Part shown: positions 1 through 8,490 of the stretch, one piece after another
Position numbering within the stretch: the stretch's first letter is position 1
Layout: the number at the start of each line of letters is the position of its first letter
Source: Neoroseomonas terrae
GTDB taxonomy: Bacteria > Pseudomonadota > Alphaproteobacteria > Acetobacterales > Acetobacteraceae
Length of the DNA stretch: 64,000 nucleotides
Reading direction: 5' to 3'
Assembly: GCF_018129025.1 (NCBI RefSeq)
Contig: NZ_JAAEDI010000013.1
Coordinates: 116,610 to 180,609, forward strand
The notes under the pieces: generated by a model
What the model was told of the DNA's origin: nothing
The model's database searches: none
Seen by the model: only the letters and a program-made list of their open reading frames with translations
Made by a program: the position numbers and the translations under genes

Positions 1-478
1 CCTGGCCGGAGGCGAGGTTGATCAGCGCCGAGGGAATGAAGAACGGCGAGATGCGCCGCGCCTTGCCGGCCGCCGCGACCCGCGCCGATTCGTCGATGGT
101 CTCGAGCCCACCGATGCCCGAGCCGATCATCACGCCGGTGCGGCAGCGCGCCTCGTTATCCTCCGGCTTCCAGCCGGAATCCTCGACCGCCTCCTCCGCC
201 GCGACGAGCGCGAGCTGGATGAAGCGGTCCATCTTCTTCTGATCCTTGATCGGGATCCATTCGCCGAGGTCGAGCCGGCCATCGGCCTTGGCGCCGGCCG
301 GCACCTGGCCGGCGATCTTGGCCGGCAGGGCCGAGACGTCGAAGGACTGGATGCTGCCGATGCCGGATTCGCCGGCCAGCATCCGTTTCCATACATGCTC
401 GACACCCAGTCCGAGCGGGCAAGCGATGCCCATGCCGGTCACGACGACCCGTCGCGGCGAGAAACCGTTCTGGAACAC
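1..478 (-). CDS. fabF: 3-oxoacyl-ACP synthase II, FabF (3' part outside window)
   Basis: Condensing enzyme of type II fatty-acid elongation in the cytosol: it joins malonyl-ACP to a growing acyl-ACP. Only the N-terminal 159 residues are inside the window. They show the thiolase-fold opening VVVTGMGIACPLG (residues 11-23) and IGSGIGGLETI near residues 118-128. The catalytic Cys and the two active-site His lie beyond the left edge. The GTG at 478 is preferred because a GGGGGG ribosome-binding stretch precedes it; the ATG at 433 would remove the first conserved strand. It follows acpP by 30 nt on the same strand, the normal acpP-fabF pair. Confidence 0.93.
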   Translation of the reverse strand, partial: MFQNGFSPRRVVVTGMGIACPLGLGVEHVWKRMLAGESGIGSIQSFDVSALPAKIAGQVPAGAKADGRLDLGEWIPIKDQKKMDRFIQLALVAAEEAVEDSGWKPEDNEARCRTGVMIGSGIGGLETIDESARVAAAGKARRISPFFIPSALINLASGQ

Positions 479-508
479 GCGCTCTACCCCCCAGCCAGTC
501 TTAGGCTT

Positions 509-748
509 TTACTCGCCCTTCTGCTTCTCGATGTAGTCGATGGCATCCTTCACGGTCGTGATCTTCTCGGCCGCGTCGTCCGGGATCTCGACGCCGAAGG
601 CCTCCTCGAAGGCCATGACCAGCTCGACCGTGTCGAGGCTGTCCGCACCCAGGTCGTCGATGAAGGACGCCTCGGGGGTGACCTTCGCCTCCTCGACGCC
701 GAGGTGTTCGACGACGATCTTCTTCACCTTGTCGGCGGTGTCGCTCAT
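509..748 (-). CDS. acpP: acyl carrier protein AcpP
   Basis: Small acidic carrier (79 aa, the usual length) that holds fatty-acyl intermediates on a phosphopantetheine arm. The attachment Ser is residue 37 in GADSLDTVE, the family signature. A GGAGAG ribosome-binding site lies a few bases before the ATG. It is the first gene of acpP-fabF here. The usual upstream fabD and fabG are not present; the next gene upstream on this strand is an unrelated Bug receptor. Confidence 0.98.
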   Translation of the reverse strand: MSDTADKVKKIVVEHLGVEEAKVTPEASFIDDLGADSLDTVELVMAFEEAFGVEIPDDAAEKITTVKDAIDYIEKQKGE

Positions 749-1131
749 CGCGCTTACTCTCTCCGTTCTGCCGGGCCTGACCCGTGCGAAAATGCCGAAT
801 GCGTTCCGCCCGGTACCGGCCGGACTCGCGCCCCGGGCCCCCGCGGAGCCCGGCGCTTATCATGGAAGCGTCGCACGGCCTAGGTGGTCACGCCGGTCCG
901 GGTCAAGGTCCGTCTGGCGCCGGCCCGCCGGCACACCGCGCAAATGGTGGCTGTGCCCGGGGCGCAACACCCCGCCAACGGGGGAATTGCAGCAGGCGCC
1001 CGACTCACCGTCCCGCCTTCGGATCGCGGCGACGCGGCGATCCGGGAACGCAAAGCGCGACTGCGCCCAAACCTCCTGCCGTCCCCAGCGCACCGGCGCA
1101 CGGCGAGCCGGCGCCTGAAGCCGGCAAACCC
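749..1131. other. 383-bp non-coding gap upstream of acpP
   Basis: Between the Bug receptor stop and acpP. It must contain the acpP-fabF promoter, but I see no convincing -35/-10 pair. No conserved reading frame was recognised on either strand. Confidence 0.5.
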
Positions 1132-2109
1132 TCAGTCCACCGTGATGCTCGCCTGCCGAATCACCGTCGCCCACCGCTCCCGCTCCCACCGGATCAGCTC
1201 GGCGAACCCCGCCCCGTCCATGCTCGACGGCTCCGCCCCTTCGTCGCGCAGGCGGCGGATCACGTCCTCATTGGTCAGCGCCTGACGCATCGCGCCGAAC
1301 AGCTTTGCCTTCACCTCGGCCGGCGTGCCGCGCGGCACCAGCAGCCCGTACCACGCCGTCGCCTTGTAGCCGGGGATGGTGTCGGCCACCGGCGGCACGT
1401 TCGGCAGCACGGTGATGCGTCCCTCGCCGGTCACGGCCAGCGGACGCACCTGCCCGCCATTGATCAGCCCCACCACTGACGGCAGGGTCGTGATCATGAA
1501 GTCGAGCTGCCCCGCGACCACGTCGGTCAGCGCCGGCCCGGCGCCGCGATACGGCACGTGCTCGGCACGCAGCCCCGCCATCTGCAGCATCAGCGCCGCG
1601 GCGAGGTGGCTGGCCGACCCGTTGGACGCCGAGCCGTAGGTCGCCCCGCCATTGGCGGCGCGGACCTCGTTCAGCAGCTCCTGCAGGTTCTGCGCGCGCG
1701 ACTTCGGCCCCACCACGACGACCAGCGGCGCGTCGGCGACGAGGCCGATCGGCTCCAGCGCCCGCTCCGGATCGATGCGCATGTTGGGGAACAGCGAGAC
1801 GTTCACGCTCATCGGCCCGTGGTTGCCCATCAGGATCGTGTAGCCGTCGGGCCGCGCCGTCGCCGCCGCCTCGGTCGCGATGTTGCCGCCGGCGCCGGGC
1901 CGGTTCTCGACCACCACGGGCTGGCCGAGCACGCCCTGCATCGCCTGCGCGACGGTGCGCGCGATCAGGTCGGTGCCGCCGCCGGGTGCGAAGGCCAGCA
2001 GGATGCGCATCGGGCGATTGGGGAAGGGGCCATCCTGCGCTGCGGCGGGCAGGACGGCCAGGGCGGGGGTGGCGGCAAGCGCGCCGATCAGGGTCCGGCG
2101 GGTGGTCAT
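1132..2109 (-). CDS. Bug/TctC-family tripartite tricarboxylate receptor
   Basis: Periplasmic solute-binding protein of the Bug (TctC) family, which captures carboxylates for TctAB permeases. It is 325 aa, the usual size. The start at 2109 gives a twin-Arg-like signal peptide (MTTRRTLIGALAATPALAV, cleavage near AAAQDG). Family blocks visible are FAPGGGTDLIAR, VVENRPGAGGNIA, ARPDGYTIL and VPYRGAGPALTD. An upstream in-frame extension exists but does not look like protein and would bury the signal peptide. No TctA or TctB gene is adjacent, so substrate and partner are unknown. Confidence 0.9.
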   Translation of the reverse strand: MTTRRTLIGALAATPALAVLPAAAQDGPFPNRPMRILLAFAPGGGTDLIARTVAQAMQGVLGQPVVVENRPGAGGNIATEAAATARPDGYTILMGNHGPMSVNVSLFPNMRIDPERALEPIGLVADAPLVVVVGPKSRAQNLQELLNEVRAANGGATYGSASNGSASHLAAALMLQMAGLRAEHVPYRGAGPALTDVVAGQLDFMITTLPSVVGLINGGQVRPLAVTGEGRITVLPNVPPVADTIPGYKATAWYGLLVPRGTPAEVKAKLFGAMRQALTNEDVIRRLRDEGAEPSSMDGAGFAELIRWERERWATVIRQASITVD

Positions 2110-2428
2110 GGGGGCGGGGCCTTCTCGAATGGTGCCGGACATGCCGCCGGCGTGCGTGCGTTCCTTGGGCGGCCGGCTTCCGCCCTCGCGGGCTGCCGGC
2201 GCGTCATTCGTTGTCGCGCGGCGTGCATCGGCAGGCCGCGCGTGGTCGTCAGGCTGGGCTGCGCCGTGCGCCTGCGGTGCGGCCGGGGCCACCATGCGGG
2301 GAAGGCGCCGCGGACGCCGGCGTATAGGCCCGGTCGTTCGGAAGGTGAAGCGGGTTGAAGTGACGGATATGCAAGAACCGCCCGGCGGGGATTGATCCCG
2401 GGCGGCGGTCGCGGTCCTCTGCGCAGGA
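2110..2428. promoter_or_regulatory. divergent intergenic region, Bug receptor / chromate transporter
   Basis: 319-bp gap between two divergently transcribed genes, so it should carry both promoters. No clear promoter, operator or hairpin was picked out by eye. Confidence 0.35.
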
Positions 2429-2989
2429 ATGACCGATGAGCCCCCTCCCCGCCCCGTGCCGACGCTGCTCGACCTGTTCCTCACCTACGGCAAGATCGGC
2501 CTGATCGGCTTCGGCGGCATCAATGCCTGGGCGCGCCGCGTTCTGGTCGAGGAAAAGCGCTGGCTGACCGACCAGGAATATGCCGAGACGCTCGGCCTCG
2601 GCCAGGTTCTGCCCGGCCCGAATGCGCTGAACGCCTCGATCATGGTCGGCGACCGCTTCCACGGCGCCGCCGGCGCGATCGTCGCGCCTGGAGCGATGTT
2701 CGGTGGCCCGCTGATCCTGCTCGCCGGCCTCGCGATGTTCTACGACGCCTATGGCGAGGTCCCGGTCGTCAAGGCCGTGCTCGCCGGCATCGCCGCGGCG
2801 GCCGCGGGCATGGTCATCGGCACGGCAGCGAAGATGACGCAGAAGATCCGGCCGCCGCCGTCGCTGCTCGCGGTGGGGCTCTGCGCCCTGGTGGCCGCGG
2901 GCCTGTTCCGCGTGCCGTTGCCTTATGTCGTGCTGGGCCTCGCCCCCTTCGGCATCCTCGCTGCCTATCGGGTGCTGCGCGCGAAATGA
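2429..2989 (+). CDS. chrA: chromate transporter, first half-size ChrA subunit
   Basis: Short-chain CHR-family membrane protein (186 aa) with one CHR domain. The family opening is visible: FLTYGKIGLIGFGGINAW (residues ~16-33), then the conserved LGLGQVLPGPNALNAS. About five hydrophobic segments follow. Short-chain CHR proteins work as pairs of homologous halves exporting chromate or related oxyanions across the inner membrane. The second half follows directly, with overlapping stop and start (ATGA), supporting coordinated translation. The true substrate here is not shown by sequence. Confidence 0.88.
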   Translation: MTDEPPPRPVPTLLDLFLTYGKIGLIGFGGINAWARRVLVEEKRWLTDQEYAETLGLGQVLPGPNALNASIMVGDRFHGAAGAIVAPGAMFGGPLILLAGLAMFYDAYGEVPVVKAVLAGIAAAAAGMVIGTAAKMTQKIRPPPSLLAVGLCALVAAGLFRVPLPYVVLGLAPFGILAAYRVLRAK

Positions 2990-3510
2990 CCGCCACGATC
3001 TTCTGGCAGCTCGTGTTCGGCTTCGGGGCCATCTCGCTCGTCTCCGTGGGCGGCGGCATCGCCGTGCTGCCCGAGATGCACCGCCTGGTCGTGGACGTGC
3101 ACGGCTGGATGACTGACGCAGACTTCGCCCAGCGCTTCGCCCTGGCCCAGGCCGCGCCGGGGCCGAACATCCTGGTCGTCGGGCTGTTCGGCTGGCATGT
3201 CGGCGGCGTGCTCGGCATGCTGACGGCGGTGCTGGCGATGACGCTGCCCACCTCGATGCTCGCCTTCGGCTTCTCCCGGCTGCGCACGCGCCTCGCGGGC
3301 CGGTTCTGGCTCCGCGTGGTCGAGCGCGGGCTGGTGCCCATCGCCGTGGGGCTGATCGCCGCCTCGGGGCTCATCCTGGCGCAGGGCACGGCGACCGGCT
3401 GGATGCCGGCGCTGGTGACGGCGGCCTCGACGCTGTTCGTGTGGCGGACGGATTTCTCCCCGCTGTGGGTGCTCGTCGCGGGCGCGCTGCTGGGCATCGC
3501 GCTCTTCTGA
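2986..3510 (+). CDS. chrA: chromate transporter, second half-size ChrA subunit
   Basis: Second CHR half (174 aa). It shows the same landmarks as its partner: FGFGAISLVSVGGGIAVLPE near the N-terminus and FALAQAAPGPNILVVGLFGW at about residues 49-68, followed by hydrophobic segments. The start ATG overlaps the stop of the first half by 4 nt. The two presumably assemble as a heterodimer equivalent to one full-length ChrA. No chrB-type regulator is adjacent. Confidence 0.88.
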   Translation: MTATIFWQLVFGFGAISLVSVGGGIAVLPEMHRLVVDVHGWMTDADFAQRFALAQAAPGPNILVVGLFGWHVGGVLGMLTAVLAMTLPTSMLAFGFSRLRTRLAGRFWLRVVERGLVPIAVGLIAASGLILAQGTATGWMPALVTAASTLFVWRTDFSPLWVLVAGALLGIALF

Positions 3511-3521
3511 CGACCTCGCGA

Positions 3522-3551
3522 TTGGCCCATCCATTTTGATACCAGTATAGT
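3522..3551 (+). promoter_or_regulatory. possible sigma70-type promoter
   Basis: TTGGCC (3522-3527) and TATAGT (3546-3551) are 18 nt apart in a locally AT-rich patch downstream of the chromate genes and upstream of the Pro-rich gene. Assigned by eye only. The spacing is acceptable and the -10 is good; the -35 is weak. Confidence 0.35.
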
Positions 3552-3565
3552 CGATCTGGATCGAC
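3550..3565. promoter_or_regulatory. perfect palindrome just after the possible -10
   Basis: GTCGATC-TG-GATCGAC, two perfect 7-bp arms, overlaps the last base of the putative TATAGT box. The position suits an operator; no regulator gene is adjacent. Confidence 0.35.
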
Positions 3566-3769
3566 GTGGCGCGGACCGTCCCGGGACGCCAGGGCACGGC
3601 GCGGTCGACCCGGCTTGGCGTCCCTCGAGGCTTCGCATCCCACGCGTGAGGGAGATGCGCCCGGGTGCATGCCGCTCGCCGCCCGTACCGAGCGTCCGAA
3701 CCGCCGAGCGGCCCCATGCGGGCGGCGCGCAGGGAAGGGCCCGGCCCGGGCCGGCAGGGGGTGCCGGGC

Positions 3770-5764
3770 ATGCGCGCGCTCGCGGCCTTCTGGGGGGTGG
3801 TCCTGGCTGGCGCGGGCGGCGGCGCGGCGGTGCTGGAATACCTCGGCCCACCGGAACGGCCGGCCGCGGCGATAGAAGGCGTCGCCTTCCGGCTCGCCGC
3901 TTTGCCGCCGGGAATCATGGTTCCGATCGACGACGCCAGCCCGCCGGAACCCATGCTTTCGGCGGAGCCCCACCCGGGCGCACCTGCAGCGCCCTCGGCC
4001 CGGGCGCCGCCCGAGGAGACCACCGCGGGGGCGAAGGACAGCACGGTGCCGTCCCCGGCCGAACCGGAGAGCCCCACCGCCGTCCCCGAAGCCGTCATTG
4101 CGGGCGTCGCACCTGACACGCCTCCTCCCCAGGATCCGCCCTCGACACCCGCGCCCGACCCATTCGGGACCACCGATCCCGCCCCGGACGCCGCGACCGC
4201 CCCCGCGAACCTCGAACCCCCCACGCCCGTCGATGGCGACGGCCCGGTGGCACCGCCCGTACCCGACCCCACACCCGTCGAGCAGGCTGCCCGCGCCGAT
4301 CCCGCGCCGACCGAGCCCGTCCTACCCCCGCCGGCGGAGCCGCCCGCAACGGCCGAGGAACCGTCGACCGGCCCCGAGCAGGCACCCGCGACCACCGCAT
4401 CGCCCGCGTCCATCCCCGCCAGTCCCCCGCCCATAGCGCAGCTTCCGCCCGATCCGGCCGCGCCCGAGACGACGCCGCCGCCGGCCCTGGCAGCGGACGT
4501 CCCACTGCCCGAACCGGCGGTCCGGGCAGAACCGATCGCTGCCCAGCCGCCCGCCGCGGCGTTTGAACCGGACCAACCGGCTGATTTGCAGCCGCAATTC
4601 GCGGCAGAGTTCCCCGACCAACGCCCCCCGGCGGATCTCGCAATGCTCCCGCCCGATTCGCCCGAGAGCACCGAGGCGACGCCGGCCGCCAGCGCCCAAC
4701 CACCCACGCCGGTCCCGGACGAAGACACGATGGCGCAGTCCTATACCGAGCCGGCGCGCGTCGGGCAGGTCGCACCCGCCGATCCCGGTCCCGCGCCGAA
4801 CGAGCCAGCCACGCCGCCGCCGGCCGATCCGCCCGCAGCCGCCGAGCCATCGCCGCCCCGTCCCGACCAGGCGCCGACAACGGCCGCATCACCCCCGCCG
4901 ATCCCGGCCAAACCCCCGCCGCTCGCGGCGCTTCCCGCCGATCCGGCCACGCCCGGGACGACGCCGCCCGTCACCCCATCCGCGCCAGTCCTGGCCGAAC
5001 CCGTCCCTGAGGACACGCCGCCCCGCCCGCCCGAGGTCGCGCCACCGGCGGAAGCGCCGGGCGTGGCCACGCTCACCGGCCCTGCCCCGCCCGCCGAGGC
5101 GCCGGCCTCCGAAGCCCCGGCCGCCGGCAGTCCCATGCCGGACGCCCCCGCATCGCCAGTCACCGAGGCGCCCCCGGTCTCGCCTGCCCCGCCAGAGAGC
5201 GCCCTTCTTCCCACCCCTCCACAGCCGGCCCCCGCCGACGCGCCCGGCCCGGAAGCCCCCGCCGTTGCCGACCGCGCGCCGTCCGCCGCCCAGGCAACCC
5301 CTGACCCGCCCGAGACCGCCGCTCCTCCTGCCGCTCCCCAGCCCGCCGGCACCGCCCCGTCCAACACCCCCGGCCCCGCTTCCCCGCCCGCTGCCAGCCC
5401 CGCGCCGCCCGCTGTCGAGGCAAGCCCTATCGCGCCCGAAACCACCGCCCGTCCCACCGCGCCACAGCCTGCCCGGCCCGCTCCTTCCCCCGCCATGACC
5501 GCCGCCCTGATGCAACGCGGCCAGGCCATGCTCTCGACGGGCGACATCTCCGCCGCGCGCCTGCTGTTCGAACGCGCCGCCCGGACCGGCAGCGCCGCCG
5601 CCGCCGTGGCGCTCGGCCGGACCTACGATCCGCGCTTCCTCGCCGCACTCGGCGCCCAGGGGATCCGGCCCGACATCGCCGCCGCCGCCGACTGGTACCG
5701 CCGCGGCGCAGCCCTCGGCGACGCCGAGGCCGCCGCCCTGCTGCGCACCCTGCCCGCGCGATGA
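3770..5764 (+). CDS. Pro/Ala-rich exported or membrane-anchored protein with Sel1/TPR-like tail
   Basis: 664 residues when started at the ATG of 3770, which has a GGGGG site before it and begins a hydrophobic signal/anchor (MRALAAFWGVVLAGAGGGAA). Residues ~60-575 are almost entirely Pro, Ala, Glu and Thr, an extended linker likely to span the periplasm. The last ~90 residues form two or three helical units (QRGQAMLSTGDISAARLLFE, ADWYRRGAALGDAEAAALL) resembling Sel1/TPR repeats. The linker contains an internal duplication (about 4294-4510 and 4774-5010). Its stop overlaps the next reading frame and a TAXI receptor follows. Function is not recognised; a cell-envelope scaffold is only a guess. 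Confidence 0.75.
   Translation: MRALAAFWGVVLAGAGGGAAVLEYLGPPERPAAAIEGVAFRLAALPPGIMVPIDDASPPEPMLSAEPHPGAPAAPSARAPPEETTAGAKDSTVPSPAEPESPTAVPEAVIAGVAPDTPPPQDPPSTPAPDPFGTTDPAPDAATAPANLEPPTPVDGDGPVAPPVPDPTPVEQAARADPAPTEPVLPPPAEPPATAEEPSTGPEQAPATTASPASIPASPPPIAQLPPDPAAPETTPPPALAADVPLPEPAVRAEPIAAQPPAAAFEPDQPADLQPQFAAEFPDQRPPADLAMLPPDSPESTEATPAASAQPPTPVPDEDTMAQSYTEPARVGQVAPADPGPAPNEPATPPPADPPAAAEPSPPRPDQAPTTAASPPPIPAKPPPLAALPADPATPGTTPPVTPSAPVLAEPVPEDTPPRPPEVAPPAEAPGVATLTGPAPPAEAPASEAPAAGSPMPDAPASPVTEAPPVSPAPPESALLPTPPQPAPADAPGPEAPAVADRAPSAAQATPDPPETAAPPAAPQPAGTAPSNTPGPASPPAASPAPPAVEASPIAPETTARPTAPQPARPAPSPAMTAALMQRGQAMLSTGDISAARLLFERAARTGSAAAAVALGRTYDPRFLAALGAQGIRPDIAAAADWYRRGAALGDAEAAALLRTLPAR
4294..5010 (+). 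repeat. internal duplication in the Pro-rich linker gene
   Basis: A block of about 220 nt (from ~4294) recurs from ~4774. At protein level both copies run PPxxPPA..AE, then QAP.TTASP, IPA.PPP.A.LP.DPA.P.TTPP. This suggests growth of the linker by unequal exchange. Boundaries are approximate. Confidence 0.6.
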
Positions 5765-5778
5765 GGAGAGACGAGACG

Positions 5779-6780
5779 ATGGACCGCTTCACCCTGCCCC
5801 GCCGCGGCCTGCTGCCGCTCACGGCGGCTCTCGCCCTCGCCCCGCCACGCCGGGCTCACGCGCAGGACGGCAGCTTCGCCGGCATCAACGCCATGACCGC
5901 CCGCGCCAATGCCGGCACGGTCGGCGTCATCGCAGGCGGCGTCGACGGCACCTACATCCGCATCGCCACCGACCTCGCCGCCGTCCTCGACGATGGCGTT
6001 CGGCTGCGGATCATCCCCATCATCGGCAAGGGATCGCTGCAGAATCTTTCGGACATCATGTTCCTGCGCGGTATCGACATCGGCATCGTGCAGTCGGATG
6101 CCCTGGCGTTCGCGCGGCGCCAGCGCCTGTTCCCTGGCCTCGACCAGCGCGTGAACTACATCGCGAAGCTTTATGACGAGGAAGTGCACCTCCTCGCCGG
6201 CCCCGCCATCAGCCGCGTCGAGGACCTCGCAAACCGCCCCGTCAACGTCGACGTCCGCGGCAGCGGCACGGCGATGACCTCGGCGGTGCTGTTCGAAAGC
6301 CTCGGCATCCCCGTCCAGATCACGAACGACGTGCAGGACACGGCGCTGGACAAGCTGCGCCGCGGCGAGATCGCCGCCATGGTCTACGTCGCCGGCAAGC
6401 CGGCGCGGCTGTTCTCTGCCATCCCGCGGGAGTCGAACCTGCACTTCGTGCCGCTGCCGATGGCCCCGAGCCTGCTCGACACCTACCTGCCCGCCGAACT
6501 CACCGCCGCGCAGTACCCGGCCCTCGTCCCCGACGCCACGCCCGTCGAGACCATCGCCGTCGGTGCTGTCATGGCCGCCTATGCCTGGCAAGCCGGCACC
6601 GACCGCCACCGCAAGGTCGCCACCTTCGTCGACGCCTTCTTCGAGAACTTCGACGCCTTCCTCCGTCCGCCGCGCCACCCGAAATGGCGCGAGGTGAACC
6701 TCGCCGCGCGCGTGCCCGGCTGGACGCGGCTGCGCACGGCGGAGGAGGCGGAGGCGCGGCTGCGGATCGTCGCGCGATGA
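5779..6780 (+). CDS. TAXI-family TRAP transporter solute receptor
   Basis: Periplasmic binding protein of the TAXI family (333 aa). It has a signal peptide (MDRFTLPRRGLLPLTAALAL, cleavage after AHA) and family features: VGVIAGGVDGTYIRIATDLA near the mature N-terminus, the GKGSLQNLSDIMFLRGIDIG block, and DVRGSGTAMTSAVLFESLGI. The start at 5779 is chosen because GAGGAGA (5763-5769) lies at the right distance; an in-frame ATG at 5761 overlaps the upstream stop. No DctM/DctQ-type permease is nearby, so it is an orphan receptor here. Coupling to the Pro-rich gene suggests a shared envelope role, which is inference. Confidence 0.85.
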   Translation: MDRFTLPRRGLLPLTAALALAPPRRAHAQDGSFAGINAMTARANAGTVGVIAGGVDGTYIRIATDLAAVLDDGVRLRIIPIIGKGSLQNLSDIMFLRGIDIGIVQSDALAFARRQRLFPGLDQRVNYIAKLYDEEVHLLAGPAISRVEDLANRPVNVDVRGSGTAMTSAVLFESLGIPVQITNDVQDTALDKLRRGEIAAMVYVAGKPARLFSAIPRESNLHFVPLPMAPSLLDTYLPAELTAAQYPALVPDATPVETIAVGAVMAAYAWQAGTDRHRKVATFVDAFFENFDAFLRPPRHPKWREVNLAARVPGWTRLRTAEEAEARLRIVAR

Positions 6781-6805
6781 CGCGCGCCCGTACCGTCGGC
6801 GGACA

Positions 6806-6979
6806 CTATCGCAGCGGCAGGAAAAGTTCCGCGACGGCCTCATGCTCCGGCACCTCCGGGAAGAAGCTCAGCCGCTGGCAATAGATCGGGAAGTCGCGTG
6901 CTTCCTCGCCGCTGGCCGGAAGCCAGTCGCGATAGAGGAACAGCGCCGCCGCAGCGCCCCATTCGTTGCCTTTGGACAT
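6806..6979 (-). pseudogene. remnant: C-terminus of a GyrI-like (AraC/SbmC-type) ligand-binding domain
   Basis: About 57 codons on the minus strand resemble the last part of GyrI-like small-molecule-binding domains: AALFLYRDWLPASGEEARDF, then an aromatic stretch and the typical ending AVAELFLPLR followed by a stop. The N-terminal part of the domain and any AraC helix-turn-helix are missing; upstream of it the frame does not look like the family. It reads as a leftover of a truncated regulator, abutting the lower-GC DUF1801 gene on the other strand. Confidence 0.6.
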
Positions 6980-7000
6980 GCTGAAATGCATGCTGCCAGC

Positions 7001-7357
7001 ATGACGAAGATGGATGACCATGGCGCTTATATAGCCGCCGCACCGGCGCATTTTCGCGCCATGTTGGGTCAACTGCGTGCGCAGCTATCGCGAGCACTAC
7101 CCGACGCTGCAGAAGTCATGAAGTACGATATGCCCGGATTTCAGGTCGGAGAAGCGATCATCGCGGGCTATGCGGCCTTCAGTAAACAATGCGGTCTATA
7201 CGTCGACCCGGCTGCCATTGCCGCCCATGCCGATGAGATCGCTTCTTTGAAACTTAAGGCAACCAAGACCGGGGTGACGTTCTCGGTGAGCCATCCCATT
7301 ACCGCGGAACTGGTTCACAAACTGGCCGTCAGCTCACGCAGCAAAAAGGGGCTTTGA
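7001..7357 (+). CDS. DUF1801 (YdhG-like) domain protein
   Basis: 118-residue protein of the DUF1801/YdhG group. Evidence is AEVMKYDMPGFQVGEAIIAG followed by the FSKQCGLYV strand and a C-terminal KLKATKTGVTFSV..HPI segment. Members are small cytosolic proteins related to the frataxin/Fe-S or ligand-binding fold; the biochemical role is unclear. The ATG at 7001 is chosen since the in-frame sequence before it belongs to the opposite-strand GyrI remnant. Codon use is visibly less GC-biased than its neighbours, suggesting recent acquisition. Confidence 0.75.
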   Translation: MTKMDDHGAYIAAAPAHFRAMLGQLRAQLSRALPDAAEVMKYDMPGFQVGEAIIAGYAAFSKQCGLYVDPAAIAAHADEIASLKLKATKTGVTFSVSHPITAELVHKLAVSSRSKKGL

Positions 7358-7463
7358 CGCCTGTTTCCGGCGACCAGGAAACACACTGATCTGCCAACCA
7401 CGCGAAGTCAGAGCGGCGTCATTTGGTCCTGAAGCGTGCTGTCGGCTTCACTGGGTCCTGACG

Positions 7464-8021
7464 CTAATTGACGAAGGTCATCGCCACCCGCCGCGATCGC
7501 CGGACGTAGAAGACCCACGCCACAGCCGCGACCACCCCGCCGATCCATTGCGGGATGTCCTCGCGCATCGCCTCGAACAGCGCCGGCAGCCCGACCTCCA
7601 CGCCGTAGACGCCATGGAGCAGGAAGCGCGCCACGATGATCGACAACGGGAAGTTCAGCACGATCCAGCCCGCGGCGATGGGGAAGACCGTCCGGAACGC
7701 CGCCGCGCGGCGCAGCATCAGCACCAGGCAGGCGGCGGAGAGCAGGATCGTGACGGCGGTGATCGCGAGGTCCGCCCTGACCAGCCACGGGAAATGCTCC
7801 GCCGCTGCGCCGTCGGCGCCGAGCATCTGACCCATTTCCGCCAGGCCGCGCAGCGGCGTCAGCCATACCGCGACGGCCAGGATGAACAGCCAGCCCTTGA
7901 AGCCCGGCGTCATCACCCCGCCCTCGGCCTGCGCCCGCCGTACCGCGACGACGATCAACGCCGCCGGGATGGCGAGCACCGCCAGGACCACCAACCAATG
8001 CCAGAGCGAGAACGAACCCAT
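7464..8021 (-). CDS. DUF2569-like inner-membrane protein
   Basis: 185 aa with four hydrophobic segments: residues ~6-25, ~40-60, ~82-105 and ~115-175 with an interruption. Landmarks are GFKGWLFILAVAVWLTPLRG and the C-terminal IPQWIGGVVAAVAWVFYVRRSRRV, which match the DUF2569 pattern. The start at 8021 begins directly with the first membrane segment; longer in-frame extensions are Arg/Pro-rich and unlikely. No function is assigned to the family. It stands alone. Confidence 0.65.
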   Translation of the reverse strand: MGSFSLWHWLVVLAVLAIPAALIVVAVRRAQAEGGVMTPGFKGWLFILAVAVWLTPLRGLAEMGQMLGADGAAAEHFPWLVRADLAITAVTILLSAACLVLMLRRAAAFRTVFPIAAGWIVLNFPLSIIVARFLLHGVYGVEVGLPALFEAMREDIPQWIGGVVAAVAWVFYVRRSRRVAMTFVN

Positions 8022-8169
8022 CGACGCCGCGATTCCCTGAAAGCGCGGCCAATACGTCACGGATCGCCGCCCCCATCCAGGCGGTTTCGTCACACCGCGC
8101 CCGGCCGGCCATTGCCTTCGCCCGCCCCGCGGCCCATCACGCCCGGCACACACGCAAGGGATGCCGCAG

Positions 8170-8490
8170 ATGGACAAGGATGCGCTGACCGCCTGGGCGC
8201 TCGCGAATGGCTGGACGATGATCGCGGGCAACCCCAGCCTGACCAAGCCCACGGCGCCGAAGGAGGCGATCGTGCGCATGCTGCTCAAGGCCACGGTCGT
8301 CACCATCGAGGCGAAGAAGCCCGCGGGGAAGTGGGAGAAGATCGCCTCCGAGCCCTACGCCAAGGTCGAGGCCGACCCCGATGGCGGCCTGCCGCAGGGC
8401 CTGGGCCTGCAGAAGATCCCGAGCCTGACGATGCTGATGCAGGAAAACCGCGACCGCCAGGTCTTCGCGCGGATGACCGGCAAGGGCTGA
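8170..8490 (+). CDS. conserved-looking hypothetical protein
   Basis: 106 aa, soluble, with an even mixture of charged and hydrophobic residues (MDKDALTAWALANGWTMIAG at the N-terminus, KKPAGKWEKIASEPYAKVE in the middle). The ATG at 8170 has AAGGG about 9 nt upstream; an ATG at 8161 has none at suitable distance. I do not recognise the family. The divergent neighbour is the DUF2569 gene and the FAD oxidoreductase follows. Confidence 0.55.
   Translation: MDKDALTAWALANGWTMIAGNPSLTKPTAPKEAIVRMLLKATVVTIEAKKPAGKWEKIASEPYAKVEADPDGGLPQGLGLQKIPSLTMLMQENRDRQVFARMTGKG

Noticed and set aside
2965..4892. Very long open frames on the minus strand opposite the Pro-rich gene
   Set aside because: They are Gly/Ser/Arg-rich mirror images of Pro/Ala codons in extreme-GC DNA, without ribosome-binding sites or domain-like sequence.
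6842..7000. Extending the DUF1801 gene to an upstream ATG at 6842
   Set aside because: The extra 53 codons are the antisense of a recognisable GyrI-like remnant and do not match the DUF1801 family.
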